Source of the DNA: an uncultured Clostridia bacterium
Lineage (GTDB): Bacteria > Bacillota > Clostridia > Peptostreptococcales > Acidaminobacteraceae
Length of the DNA stretch: 18,032 bases
Direction: 5' to 3'
Assembly (NCBI GenBank): GCA_937880545.1
Contig: CALFKA010000131.1
Span: 1-18,032 of the forward strand
Under the pieces are notes generated by a model. It was not told the origin of the DNA and searched no databases. It worked only from the letters and a program-made list of their open reading frames with translations. Shown here piece by piece: positions 1-6,214 of the stretch. The number at the start of each line of letters is the position of its first letter. Positions within the stretch are counted from its first letter, which is position 1. The translations under genes were made by a program, and so were the position numbers.

Positions 1-96
1 CCTCTTCGTGTCCTTCTTCGTGCTCCTCTTCGTGTCCTTCTTCGTGCTCCTCTTCATGTCCTTCTTCGTGCTCCTCTTCATGTCCTTCTTCGTGGT
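1..96. repeat. 24-bp in-frame tandem repeat in the metal-binding lipoprotein gene
   Basis: Four consecutive 24-bp units (1-24, 25-48, 49-72, 73-96) are nearly identical. They differ by a g/a change at unit position 8 and at the end of the last unit. On the minus strand each unit encodes eight residues of the form HEEGHEEE, so the repeat keeps frame and builds the His/Glu-rich metal loop. The array runs off the left edge, so its true copy number is unknown. An assembler would be expected to stop at such a repeat. Confidence 0.95.
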
Positions 97-448
97 CATG
101 TCTTGTCTTTAAGAGCTTTACTCCCTCGCTCACATCGATAACATGGGCAGGTTTTGCTGAAGTGAGGATGCCATCTACCCATGGCTCCATCGCCTCTCCT
201 GTATACAAGAAGACATCTGCCTGTGAGATGGCGGCAACATCTTTGGGTTTGGGCTCAAACTGATGTGGCTCGGTGCCGGGAGGCAGAAGAAGCTGCAGAT
301 CTATCTCCTCTCCCCCAATGACTCTGGCAAAGTCATACTGAGGAAAAAGAGTGGAGATGACGAGCGCTTTGTCGTTCGGTGTTTTCTGCGCAGGCGCACA
401 GCCTGCTAGCAGAAGTATTACCATCATAATTGCTATAAGTTTTTTCAA
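1..448 (-). CDS. Zinc/manganese ABC transporter substrate-binding lipoprotein (ZnuA/AdcA-like), C-terminus cut off
   Basis: This is the N-terminal 149 residues of a metal-binding lipoprotein that would deliver Zn(II) or Mn(II) to an ABC importer at the outer face of the membrane. The start is TTG at 446-448, chosen because GGAGGG (455-460) lies 6 nt upstream and a lipoprotein signal follows at once: a basic start, a hydrophobic stretch and a LLAGC lipobox with Cys17. The motif PHQFEPKPKD (61-70) is typical of the cluster A-I family and supplies the first metal-ligand His (His62). From His117 the protein becomes a His/Glu-rich loop of HEEGHEEE units, as in zinc-specific members. The gene leaves the window inside this loop, so the other ligands and the C-terminal lobe are not visible. 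Its binding site overlaps the stop of the preceding membrane protein gene, so the two are probably translated together. Zinc is favoured over manganese because of the long His loop; this is inference. Confidence 0.9.
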   Translation of the reverse strand, partial: MKKLIAIMMVILLLAGCAPAQKTPNDKALVISTLFPQYDFARVIGGEEIDLQLLLPPGTEPHQFEPKPKDVAAISQADVFLYTGEAMEPWVDGILTSAKPAHVIDVSEGVKLLKTRHDHEEGHEEEHEEGHEEEHEEGHEEEHEEGHEE

Positions 449-450
449 TG

Positions 451-1113
451 TTAACCCTCCATCTGCTCATCTGAGCATCGGTTTCGTATCAAAGTAAGGA
501 GCTTTTGAAAGACGTGGACCATCTGACCAATGAGCATGGCACTTACAATGGTGCCGATCCCCACGCCCCGCATCTCTCCCAAAAAGACGATGCCTAAGAA
601 TATGGCCAGCACCACAAGGATGGTGTCCGTAAAGACCTTCCCCCTGTGAAAGGGCCAGCGCTTCGGATACTTCGTAGCCATCGCACTGATCAATCCCTCT
701 GTCGGCATTTGCAGGATTCCTGCATCGACATAGAGTGTGATACCCAGAGAAACAAGGAAGATACTCAATATAATATAGAGTATGATCCCGATCACGCCAA
801 AAGGAACTTCAGAGCCGACCAGTAGCAGATTCCAGTCGACGAACACACCATATAAGAGTCCCACGAGAAGTTGAACGATATTGCTCCAATGAAACTTCTT
901 TAAAAGAATCCCCTGGAACAGGAGGTAGATACCCATCAGAAGCATCATCCAGAAACGAATATTGCTCTCAAAAATCTGTGAGAGCACGTAGGGAAGGGCG
1001 TTGACGGGCGTGGTGCCCTGTCCTGCCACGATGGAGAAGGCTCCCCCTAGTGCTAAAATCTCAAGTCCTGCAAAATATTGTACCAAGCGGATCAGTTGAT
1101 TTCTCTGTTTCAT
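451..1113 (-). CDS. YczE/YyaS/YitT-family integral membrane protein
   Basis: A 220-residue polytopic membrane protein with about five hydrophobic segments (roughly 10-32, 50-72, 77-100, 105-130 and 162-200). The loop GITLYVDAGILQMPTEGL near residues 124-141 is typical of the YczE/YyaS/YitT group, whose biochemical role is not known. The ATG at 1111-1113 is preceded by only a weak purine-rich ribosome site (AAAGAGAG). The gene is followed after 2 bp by the metal-binding lipoprotein gene, whose ribosome site lies in its last codons. This suggests one transcript and possibly a linked role in metal or ion handling, which is an inference from position only. A TATACT -10-like box on the minus strand at 1142-1147 could drive it, but no good -35 is seen. 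Confidence 0.8.
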   Translation of the reverse strand: MKQRNQLIRLVQYFAGLEILALGGAFSIVAGQGTTPVNALPYVLSQIFESNIRFWMMLLMGIYLLFQGILLKKFHWSNIVQLLVGLLYGVFVDWNLLLVGSEVPFGVIGIILYIILSIFLVSLGITLYVDAGILQMPTEGLISAMATKYPKRWPFHRGKVFTDTILVVLAIFLGIVFLGEMRGVGIGTIVSAMLIGQMVHVFQKLLTLIRNRCSDEQMEG

Positions 1114-1211
1114 ATTCTCTCTTTCAAAGCATGTTCTTTTAGTATACCCTCGGAAGGTCCACAGGGAACGAACATACCCTGTCTATTGTACATGATACGG
1201 CGGGAAAAAGA

Positions 1212-1239
1212 TTGTCATTATTCACTAATTGGGTATAGG
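1212..1239 (+). promoter_or_regulatory. Candidate sigma-A promoter for the DJ-1/DUF438 pair
   Basis: TTGTCA (1212-1217) and TATAGG (1234-1239) are separated by 16 bp, upstream of an AAAGGAG site (1254-1260) and the ATG at 1267. The boxes match the vegetative consensus fairly well (5/6 and 4/6). This lies in the 153-bp divergent region, in which no clear metal-regulator operator was recognised. Confidence 0.5.
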
Positions 1240-1266
1240 AAATAGGATACTAGAAAGGAGTTCAAA

Positions 1267-1773
1267 ATGAAGAAAGTCGCGATTTTGATCGAAGAACTAT
1301 TTGACGAACAGGAACTCATCTACCCCCTCTATCGTCTGATGGAAGACTATGAAGTCGACCTGATCGGTGCGGAAGAAGGAAAAGTATACAAAAGTAAAGT
1401 CGGTTTCGCCAAAGCCAGCACGAAAGCTTCAAAAGATGTATCGGCGGATGATTACGTCGGACTCTACATTCCCGGAGGATTTTCCCCCGATTTTATGCGT
1501 CGCACGGAAGCCACCAAAGATCTTGTAAAAGCATTTGAGAAACAGGGAAAGCCGATCGCCGCTATCTGCCACGCCGGCTGGATGCTCGCTTCCTGCTGTG
1601 ACATCAAAGGAGAAGAAATCACCTCCACCCGCTCCATTGCTGATGATCTGATCCATGCCGGAGGTATCTGGGTGGACCGCGAAGTTGTCATATCCGGAAA
1701 CCACATCACCTCAAGAGGTCCCGGGGACATGCCCGCTCTCATGAGAGAATTTCTCAAAGCGATTCAAGGCTAA
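1267..1773 (+). CDS. DJ-1/PfpI family protein (class I glutamine amidotransferase-like)
   Basis: A 168-residue single-domain protein of the usual length for the DJ-1/PfpI superfamily. The nucleophile elbow AAICHAGW places Cys101 followed by His102, the family's catalytic pair. An acidic residue near Glu11 could assist, and PGGFSPD (69-75) and ITSRGPGDMP (147-156) are hallmark segments. Relatives have been described as proteases, glyoxalases or protein/nucleotide deglycases. Substrate cannot be told from sequence, so a stress or carbonyl-detoxifying role is only inferred. The ATG has a good ribosome site (AAAGGAG, 6 nt spacing). The next gene starts 35 bp downstream with no terminator between, so the two probably form an operon. 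Confidence 0.92.
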   Translation: MKKVAILIEELFDEQELIYPLYRLMEDYEVDLIGAEEGKVYKSKVGFAKASTKASKDVSADDYVGLYIPGGFSPDFMRRTEATKDLVKAFEKQGKPIAAICHAGWMLASCCDIKGEEITSTRSIADDLIHAGGIWVDREVVISGNHITSRGPGDMPALMREFLKAIQG

Positions 1774-1808
1774 GATCCTTATAAACACAGAAAATAGGAG
1801 ATGGATAT

Positions 1809-2993
1809 ATGAAGCAGTTCCAAGTCATTGACAGGCCGAAAAGGCTCAAAGAGTTCATTGACCGTTTGCACCAGGGGGAGACTGTCGATCAAGTAAAAGA
1901 GGATTTCCAGAGAGAATTCGGCTCTGTCAGTGCCGGCGAAATCGCTCAAGCGGAACGCCAACTCGTTGAAGCAGGTATCCCGATTGAGGAAGTCCAGCGT
2001 CTGTGTGATGTTCATCAGACGTTGTTTGAAGAAGTGGTAGAAGAAGCTACCTTTGAAGCCGGACACCCTGCCTTTGTCTTCCAGAAAGAAAATGAAGGCA
2101 TTGAGGAGCACCTGAAAAAAATAGAGACGCAACTGGATGATCTGGCCGATGAGAAAGAAGAAGGCTACAAAGAGCTTCTCACAGATTTGGAAAAACTCAG
2201 AAAGATTGACACCCACTATACCCGCAAAGAAAATCTGATGTTCCCCTACCTCGAAGCAAAGGGGATTACAGCCCCTCCCAAGGTCATGTGGGGCGTCGAT
2301 GATGAGATCCGTGCTGAACTGAAAGAAGTCACCGACAACGTCTCTCAGAGAGTGTCTGCCAACGAAGTCGCCCTGCTCCTCTCCCCTCTCATCGAGAAAA
2401 TCCGCTCCATGATCGGCAAGGAGAACAATATTCTCATGCCGATGCTGATGGAGAACCTGACAGAAGAAGACTGGAAAGTCGTCGCCAGAGAAAGCCGCCA
2501 CATTGGCTATGTCTTTTCCGATGCCATAGAAGGGGCGTCTCCCTCTGATGCTACCGTCTGGGAGACAGGAGAAACCGATCTTCAACTGACCGGGGAGATT
2601 GTCCTTCCCAGCGGTCAATTCAGTCTGCAAGAACTGACAACCGTGCTCAACACCCTGCCCGGAGATATGACCTTCGTCGGCAAGGACGACACTGTACGCT
2701 ACTTCTCGGAAGGAAAAGACAGAATCTTCCCCAGAACCCGCACAGTCATCGGCCGAAACGTCTCCAATTGCCACCCGCCCAAGAGCCTCTCGGTTGTAGA
2801 AGAGCTGGTGGAGGACTTCAAGGCCGGAAGAAAAGATGAAGAGTCCTTCTGGATCCAAAGAGGAGACGCCTTTATCCTGATCCGGTACTTTGCCGTCAGA
2901 GACGGAGAAGAATATCTGGGTGTGCTGGAAGTCAGCGAAGACATCAGCAAACTGAAAAAACTCGAAGGAGAAAAACGACTCCTGGACGAATAG
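1809..2993 (+). CDS. DUF438-hemerythrin-PAS protein, putative redox/gas or iron sensor
   Basis: A 394-residue cytoplasmic protein with three parts. Residues 1-80 match DUF438, including LCDVHQTLF with His69. Residues about 85-235 form a hemerythrin-like HHE four-helix domain with candidate iron ligands His86, His101, His136, Glu141, Glu205 and His231. Residues about 280-385 are a PAS domain of the type that follows DUF438, with the motif NCHPPKS (His322). Proteins with this architecture are common in anaerobic Bacillota and are suspected to sense oxygen, NO or redox state through iron or haem; no reaction is established. The ATG is preceded by AGGAG (1796-1800) at 8 nt. There is no kinase, cyclase or DNA-binding domain, so the output is unknown. 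It lies 35 bp behind the DJ-1-like gene and ends at a shared terminator. Confidence 0.9.
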   Translation: MKQFQVIDRPKRLKEFIDRLHQGETVDQVKEDFQREFGSVSAGEIAQAERQLVEAGIPIEEVQRLCDVHQTLFEEVVEEATFEAGHPAFVFQKENEGIEEHLKKIETQLDDLADEKEEGYKELLTDLEKLRKIDTHYTRKENLMFPYLEAKGITAPPKVMWGVDDEIRAELKEVTDNVSQRVSANEVALLLSPLIEKIRSMIGKENNILMPMLMENLTEEDWKVVARESRHIGYVFSDAIEGASPSDATVWETGETDLQLTGEIVLPSGQFSLQELTTVLNTLPGDMTFVGKDDTVRYFSEGKDRIFPRTRTVIGRNVSNCHPPKSLSVVEELVEDFKAGRKDEESFWIQRGDAFILIRYFAVRDGEEYLGVLEVSEDISKLKKLEGEKRLLDE

Positions 2994-3010
2994 ACAAAAG
3001 TTACGATGCA

Positions 3011-3044
3011 AAAAAAAAGCGAGTCATCGAAAGGACTCGCTTTT
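3011..3044. terminator. Bidirectional intrinsic terminator between the DUF438 gene and etfA
   Basis: A perfect 11-bp stem (AAAAGCGAGTC at 3015-3025 with GACTCGCTTTT at 3034-3044) encloses an 8-nt loop. On the minus strand it is followed by a run of T's, an excellent end for the etfBA operon just after the etfA stop. On the plus strand the stem ends in TTTT, so it can also end the DUF438 transcript. It sits between two convergent genes. Confidence 0.93.
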
Positions 3045-3053
3045 CTCATTCGC

Positions 3054-4073
3054 TTACTGCTGCTGCTCTTTTTTCTCTTTAAGAGCGGCAATGTTTTTGG
3101 TCAGTTCGGGAATCACGCGGTTGAGGTCGCCCACGATGCCGAGGTCTGCCACCTGGAAGATGGGAGCTTCGGGGTTTCTGTTCACCGCAATGATGAACTC
3201 ACTTTCTTCCATGCCTGCGAGATGCTGGATCGCTCCGGAGATACCGCTGGCGAAGTAGACGCCGGGACGGACGGTTTTACCGGTCTGACCGACCTGCTGC
3301 TCTTTGGGGAGCCAGCCAGCGTCGATGACGGCGCGGGAGCCGGATACTTCTCCGCCGATGACATCAGCCAATTCCTGAAGCATGGGCAGTTTTTCCGGTC
3401 CGCCGATACCGCGGCCTGCGGAGATGAGGATATTCGCATCTTCGATTTTGATTTTTTTCTTCTGCTCAACTTCTTCTGAAAGAACCTCGACATTGAAGTC
3501 GGCATCTGTCAGACCTGCATCGATGTGGATCAGTTCTGCTTCGCGATCCATCTCGGGCTCAATGCGCTGCATGACGCCGGGGCGCACGGTGGACATCTGC
3601 GGTCGGAAGTTTTCACATACGATGGTCGCCATGATGTTGCCGCCGAAAGCCGGACGGGTCATGAGGAGAAGCTTCGATTCGGGATCGATATCGAGCGAGG
3701 TGCAGTCCGCTGTCAGTCCGGTGTGGACACGGGCGGATACACGCGGCGCCAGATCGCGGCCGATCGAGGTGGCTCCGAAGAGCACGATGTCGGGTTTGAC
3801 TTGTTTGCATGTCTCAAAGACAGCTTTGACGTAGGGTTCGGTCATATATTTTTCGAGTCTGTCATCTTCCACGACGTAGACCTTATCGGCTCCGTAGTGA
3901 CTCAGCGTGCCAAGAAGATTCGACGCGTCTTTGCCGACGACGACGGCACTGACGTGGGTGTCGAGCTGTTTGGCAAGATCCCTGGCTTTACCAAGGAGCT
4001 CGAGAGATACGCTCTGGAGATGTCCATCTCTTTGCTCCGCAAAGACCATGACTCCTTTGTAATCTTGTAACAC
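3054..4073 (-). CDS. etfA: Electron transfer flavoprotein alpha subunit
   Basis: The 339-residue alpha subunit pairs with EtfB to carry electrons for the acyl-CoA dehydrogenase encoded just upstream. The N-terminal half (1-205) is the nucleotide-fold domain. The C-terminal half carries the FAD-binding signatures: SAGRGIG (218-224), GSRAVIDAGWLP (245-256), QVGQTGKTV (260-268), SGISGAIQHLAG (276-287) and AVNRNPEAPIF (296-306). The start is GTG at 4071-4073, chosen because AGGAGG (4079-4084) lies 5 nt upstream; it overlaps the etfB stop, suggesting coupled translation. Last gene of the bcd-etfB-etfA operon, followed at once by a strong terminator. In anaerobes the Bcd-EtfAB complex can bifurcate electrons from NADH to crotonyl-CoA and ferredoxin. 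That is likely here from gene order but not proven. Confidence 0.97.
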   Translation of the reverse strand: MLQDYKGVMVFAEQRDGHLQSVSLELLGKARDLAKQLDTHVSAVVVGKDASNLLGTLSHYGADKVYVVEDDRLEKYMTEPYVKAVFETCKQVKPDIVLFGATSIGRDLAPRVSARVHTGLTADCTSLDIDPESKLLLMTRPAFGGNIMATIVCENFRPQMSTVRPGVMQRIEPEMDREAELIHIDAGLTDADFNVEVLSEEVEQKKKIKIEDANILISAGRGIGGPEKLPMLQELADVIGGEVSGSRAVIDAGWLPKEQQVGQTGKTVRPGVYFASGISGAIQHLAGMEESEFIIAVNRNPEAPIFQVADLGIVGDLNRVIPELTKNIAALKEKKEQQQ

Positions 4074-4082
4074 TTCAGCCTC

Positions 4083-4871
4083 CTATATGATAAAGCGGTC
4101 AGCGAGCGCATTGAGGATAATCTTTGCGCCTTCTTGTTCATCGACTTCAAACACCTTGCCGGCGGTCTTGGCACCCTTTGTGAAGGACTTCTTGACGCGC
4201 GTGGGGCTTCCTGCCAGTCCCAGGTTCGCATGATCGACAGTGATGTCATTGACGGTGAAGATCGTCACGGTGTCTTCATTGCGATAGGAGTCAAATACAC
4301 GGGCAATCTTCATATAGCGCGGCGTATTCATGCCTCCCAGGGTGGTGATCAGGCAGGGGAGTTTGACTTTGAGAATCTGGAAGCGGTCTTCGTACTGGCG
4401 TTTGACGACCATGTACTCGTCCGTGATTTCCTGGATCTCTTCGACATAGCTGATGCTCGGCAAATTCAGGTGTTCAGCAATCTGCGGGCCAACCTGAGCG
4501 GTGTCGCCGTCGATCGCCTGACGGCCGGCGATGATGAGGTCATATTTGAGACCCTGGAGCGCTCCGGCAAGTGCTGAGGAGGTGGCCCAGGTATCAGAAC
4601 CGGCAAAGGCGCGGTCGGTGAGCAGGATCACTTCATCGGCTCCCATGGCGTATGCCTCACGGAGCGCTTCGGCTGCCTGAGGAGGTCCCATAGAAAGGAC
4701 AGTCACTTTGGCGCCGGTGGCGTCTTTGATTTTCAGTGCTTCTTCGAGTCCTGCGCGGTCATCGGGGTTGATGATGCTGGGGACGCCTTCTCGGATCAGG
4801 GTTCCTGTCTTCGGATCGAGTCTTACCTCGGTCGTGTCAGGAACTTGTTTAATGCAAACTACTATATTCAT
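4083..4871 (-). CDS. etfB: Electron transfer flavoprotein beta subunit
   Basis: The 262-residue beta subunit has the usual length and family motifs: the start MNIVVCIKQVPDTTEV, NPDDRAGLEEAL (35-46), the segment LLTDRAFAGSDTWATS (83-98), and the nucleotide-binding loop AGRQAIDGDTAQVGPQ (115-130). In bifurcating ETFs this subunit holds a second FAD in place of AMP. The gene order and sequence style resemble the Bcd-linked clostridial type, which suggests but does not prove bifurcation. The ATG has GGAGGGG (4875-4881) 3-4 nt upstream, touching the acyl-CoA dehydrogenase stop. The gaps in bcd-etfB-etfA are 9 bp each and every ribosome site overlaps the previous stop, so equal amounts of the subunits are expected. 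Confidence 0.97.
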   Translation of the reverse strand: MNIVVCIKQVPDTTEVRLDPKTGTLIREGVPSIINPDDRAGLEEALKIKDATGAKVTVLSMGPPQAAEALREAYAMGADEVILLTDRAFAGSDTWATSSALAGALQGLKYDLIIAGRQAIDGDTAQVGPQIAEHLNLPSISYVEEIQEITDEYMVVKRQYEDRFQILKVKLPCLITTLGGMNTPRYMKIARVFDSYRNEDTVTIFTVNDITVDHANLGLAGSPTRVKKSFTKGAKTAGKVFEVDEQEGAKIILNALADRFII

Positions 4872-4880
4872 GAACCCCTC

Positions 4881-6020
4881 CTAGCGCAGCAGGTCAGCGG
4901 AGATAACCATTCGCTGAACTTCGCTGGTGCCTTCGTAGATTTCCGTGATCTTGGCGTCACGCATCATGCGCTCCACCGGGTAGTCACGGGTATATCCGTA
5001 TCCGCCATAGAGCTGGACACATTTGGTGGTAACTTTCATTGCCGTCTCAGAGGCAAACAGTTTTGCGTGTGCGGCTGCCGCTGCATAGGGCAGTCCCTGG
5101 TCTTTGTTCCAAGCGGCTTTGTAAACGAGAAGTCTTGCGGCTTCCACGAGGTTGGCCAGATCTGCCAGAACAAACTGGGTGTTCTGGAACATCGAGATGG
5201 AGCGGCCAAACTGCTTTCGTTCTTTTACGTACTGAAGCGTCACATCGAGGGCGCCTTGTGCAATGCCCAGTGCCTGAGCAGCGATACCGATACGTCCGCC
5301 GTCGAGAGTGTCCATGGCAATGCGGAAGCCGATGCCTTCTTTTCCAAGAAGGTTCTCTTTAGGGATGCGAACATCTTCAAAGACCAGCTCACAAGTGGAT
5401 GATCCGCGGATACCCATCTTCTTTTCCTGAAGACCAAAGGAGAATCCGGGAGTTCCTTTTTCCATGATAAAGGCGGAGATGCCTCTATTGCCCTGCGCCT
5501 TGTCGGTCATAGCCATAATGATGTAGATGTCGGCGACTCCACCATTGGTGATGAAGATCTTCGTGCCGTTAATGATGTATTCATCTCCATCGAGCACAGC
5601 GGTCGTCTGCTGCTGTGAAGCGTCTGTTCCGGCATTGGGCTCGGTCAGACCGAATGCGCCCAGCTTTGTTCCGTTAGCAAGAGGGACAAGAAACTTCTGC
5701 TTCTGCTCTTCCGTGCCATACTTCTCGATCGGATATCCGGCCAGAGAGGTGTGTGCCGAGAGAATGACGCCTGTGGTCGCACAGACTCTTGACATCTCTT
5801 CAACGGCCAACACGTAGGCAAGCTGGTCACCACCTGCTCCGCCATATTCTTTGGCGAAGGGAATGCCCATCATCCCCATCTCCATCATCTTTTTGACGGT
5901 TTCAGCAGGAAAGCGCTCTTCTTCGTCGACTTCTGCAGCTATCGGCTCTACTTCCGCCTGTGCAAAATCTTGAAACAGTTTTCTGAGCATCGTGTGCTCA
6001 CTAGAAAGTCCAAATTCCAC
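4881..6020 (-). CDS. Short-chain acyl-CoA dehydrogenase, probably butyryl-CoA dehydrogenase
   Basis: A 379-residue flavoprotein of the length expected for butyryl-CoA dehydrogenases. It would reduce crotonyl-CoA to butyryl-CoA (or oxidise short acyl-CoAs), exchanging electrons with the adjacent EtfAB. Landmarks are FGLTEPNAGTDAS (123-135) and FITNGG (156-161) at the FAD/substrate site, GIRGSSTCELVFEDV (203-217), RKQFG (268-272), QLYGGYGYTRDYPVERMMRD (336-355), and the catalytic base Glu363 in ITEIYEGTSEVQR. The Glu position before GTS is the one used by short- and medium-chain enzymes. The start is GTG (6018-6020) behind AAGGAGG (6025-6031). It heads the bcd-etfB-etfA operon, and its upstream region holds Rex-like sites. 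Substrate chain length is inferred from context and is not proven. Confidence 0.93.
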   Translation of the reverse strand: MEFGLSSEHTMLRKLFQDFAQAEVEPIAAEVDEEERFPAETVKKMMEMGMMGIPFAKEYGGAGGDQLAYVLAVEEMSRVCATTGVILSAHTSLAGYPIEKYGTEEQKQKFLVPLANGTKLGAFGLTEPNAGTDASQQQTTAVLDGDEYIINGTKIFITNGGVADIYIIMAMTDKAQGNRGISAFIMEKGTPGFSFGLQEKKMGIRGSSTCELVFEDVRIPKENLLGKEGIGFRIAMDTLDGGRIGIAAQALGIAQGALDVTLQYVKERKQFGRSISMFQNTQFVLADLANLVEAARLLVYKAAWNKDQGLPYAAAAAHAKLFASETAMKVTTKCVQLYGGYGYTRDYPVERMMRDAKITEIYEGTSEVQRMVISADLLR

Positions 6021-6063
6021 GACTCCTCCTTCAAATATGTAATAATAGGACGTTCCTGTCTAA

Positions 6064-6081
6064 CAGTTAAAATCTTAACAC
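6064..6081 (-). promoter_or_regulatory. Rex-like operator overlapping the bcd-etfBA promoter
   Basis: The 18-mer GTGTTAAGATTTTAACTG fits the Rex consensus TTGTTAA-N4-TTAACAA at 11 of 14 defined positions and is centred 17 to 60 bp from the ribosome site. Rex is the NADH/NAD+-sensing repressor known to control butyrate-pathway genes in clostridia. The site overlaps the proposed -10 box (6072-6077), a good position for repression. The rex gene is not in the window. Confidence 0.5.
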
Positions 6082-6099
6082 AATGGCAGTATTTTGCAA
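6072..6099 (-). promoter_or_regulatory. Candidate promoter of the bcd-etfB-etfA operon
   Basis: TTGCAA (6094-6099) and TAAGAT (6072-6077) with a 16-bp spacer lie about 50 bp upstream of the GTG start. Each box matches the vegetative consensus at 4 of 6 positions, so this is tentative. A promoter is needed here because an intrinsic terminator separates the operon from thiolase upstream. Confidence 0.35.
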
Positions 6100-6107
6100 C
6101 CCTTACC

Positions 6108-6149
6108 GTGTTAAATCTCTAACTCTTGTAGTTAACAATATCTTAACAA
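6108..6149 (-). promoter_or_regulatory. Two further weak Rex-like half-site clusters upstream of bcd
   Basis: Two more 18-bp windows resemble the Rex operator. At 6132-6149 a perfect TTGTTAA is followed four bases later by a second TTGTTAA in direct rather than inverted orientation. At 6108-6125 GAGTTAG-AGAT-TTAACAC has one good half (6 of 7). With the site at 6064-6081 the leader holds several copies of GTTAA/TTAAC, more than chance would suggest in about 90 bp, though the region is AT-rich. Confidence 0.3.
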
Positions 6150-6167
6150 CGATTCACAATAACAGGC

Positions 6168-6194
6168 AAAAAAGAAAGCCTCCTAAAAGAGGCT
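6168..6194 (-). terminator. Intrinsic terminator after the thiolase gene
   Basis: On the minus strand a 6-bp stem (AGCCTC/GAGGCT, 6177-6182 with 6189-6194, loop of 6) is followed by TTTCTTTTTT. It lies 20 bp past the thiolase stop and separates thiolase from the bcd-etfBA operon. Confidence 0.85.
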
Positions 6195-6214
6195 CTCTCT
6201 TAAGACTCTAAATA

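Noticed and set aside
1..96. CRISPR-like direct repeats
   Set aside because: The units abut without spacers and encode an in-frame His/Glu loop of a lipoprotein.
1114..1211. Possible Zur or AdcR operator in the divergent region
   Set aside because: No good match to the known palindromes was found; the repeated GGGTAT words are too short to support a claim.
1779..3011. A 410-codon open frame on the minus strand opposite the DUF438 gene
   Set aside because: It is fully antisense to a gene with clear domains and a good ribosome site, is unnaturally rich in Phe and Asp, lacks a ribosome site and is a by-product of codon use.
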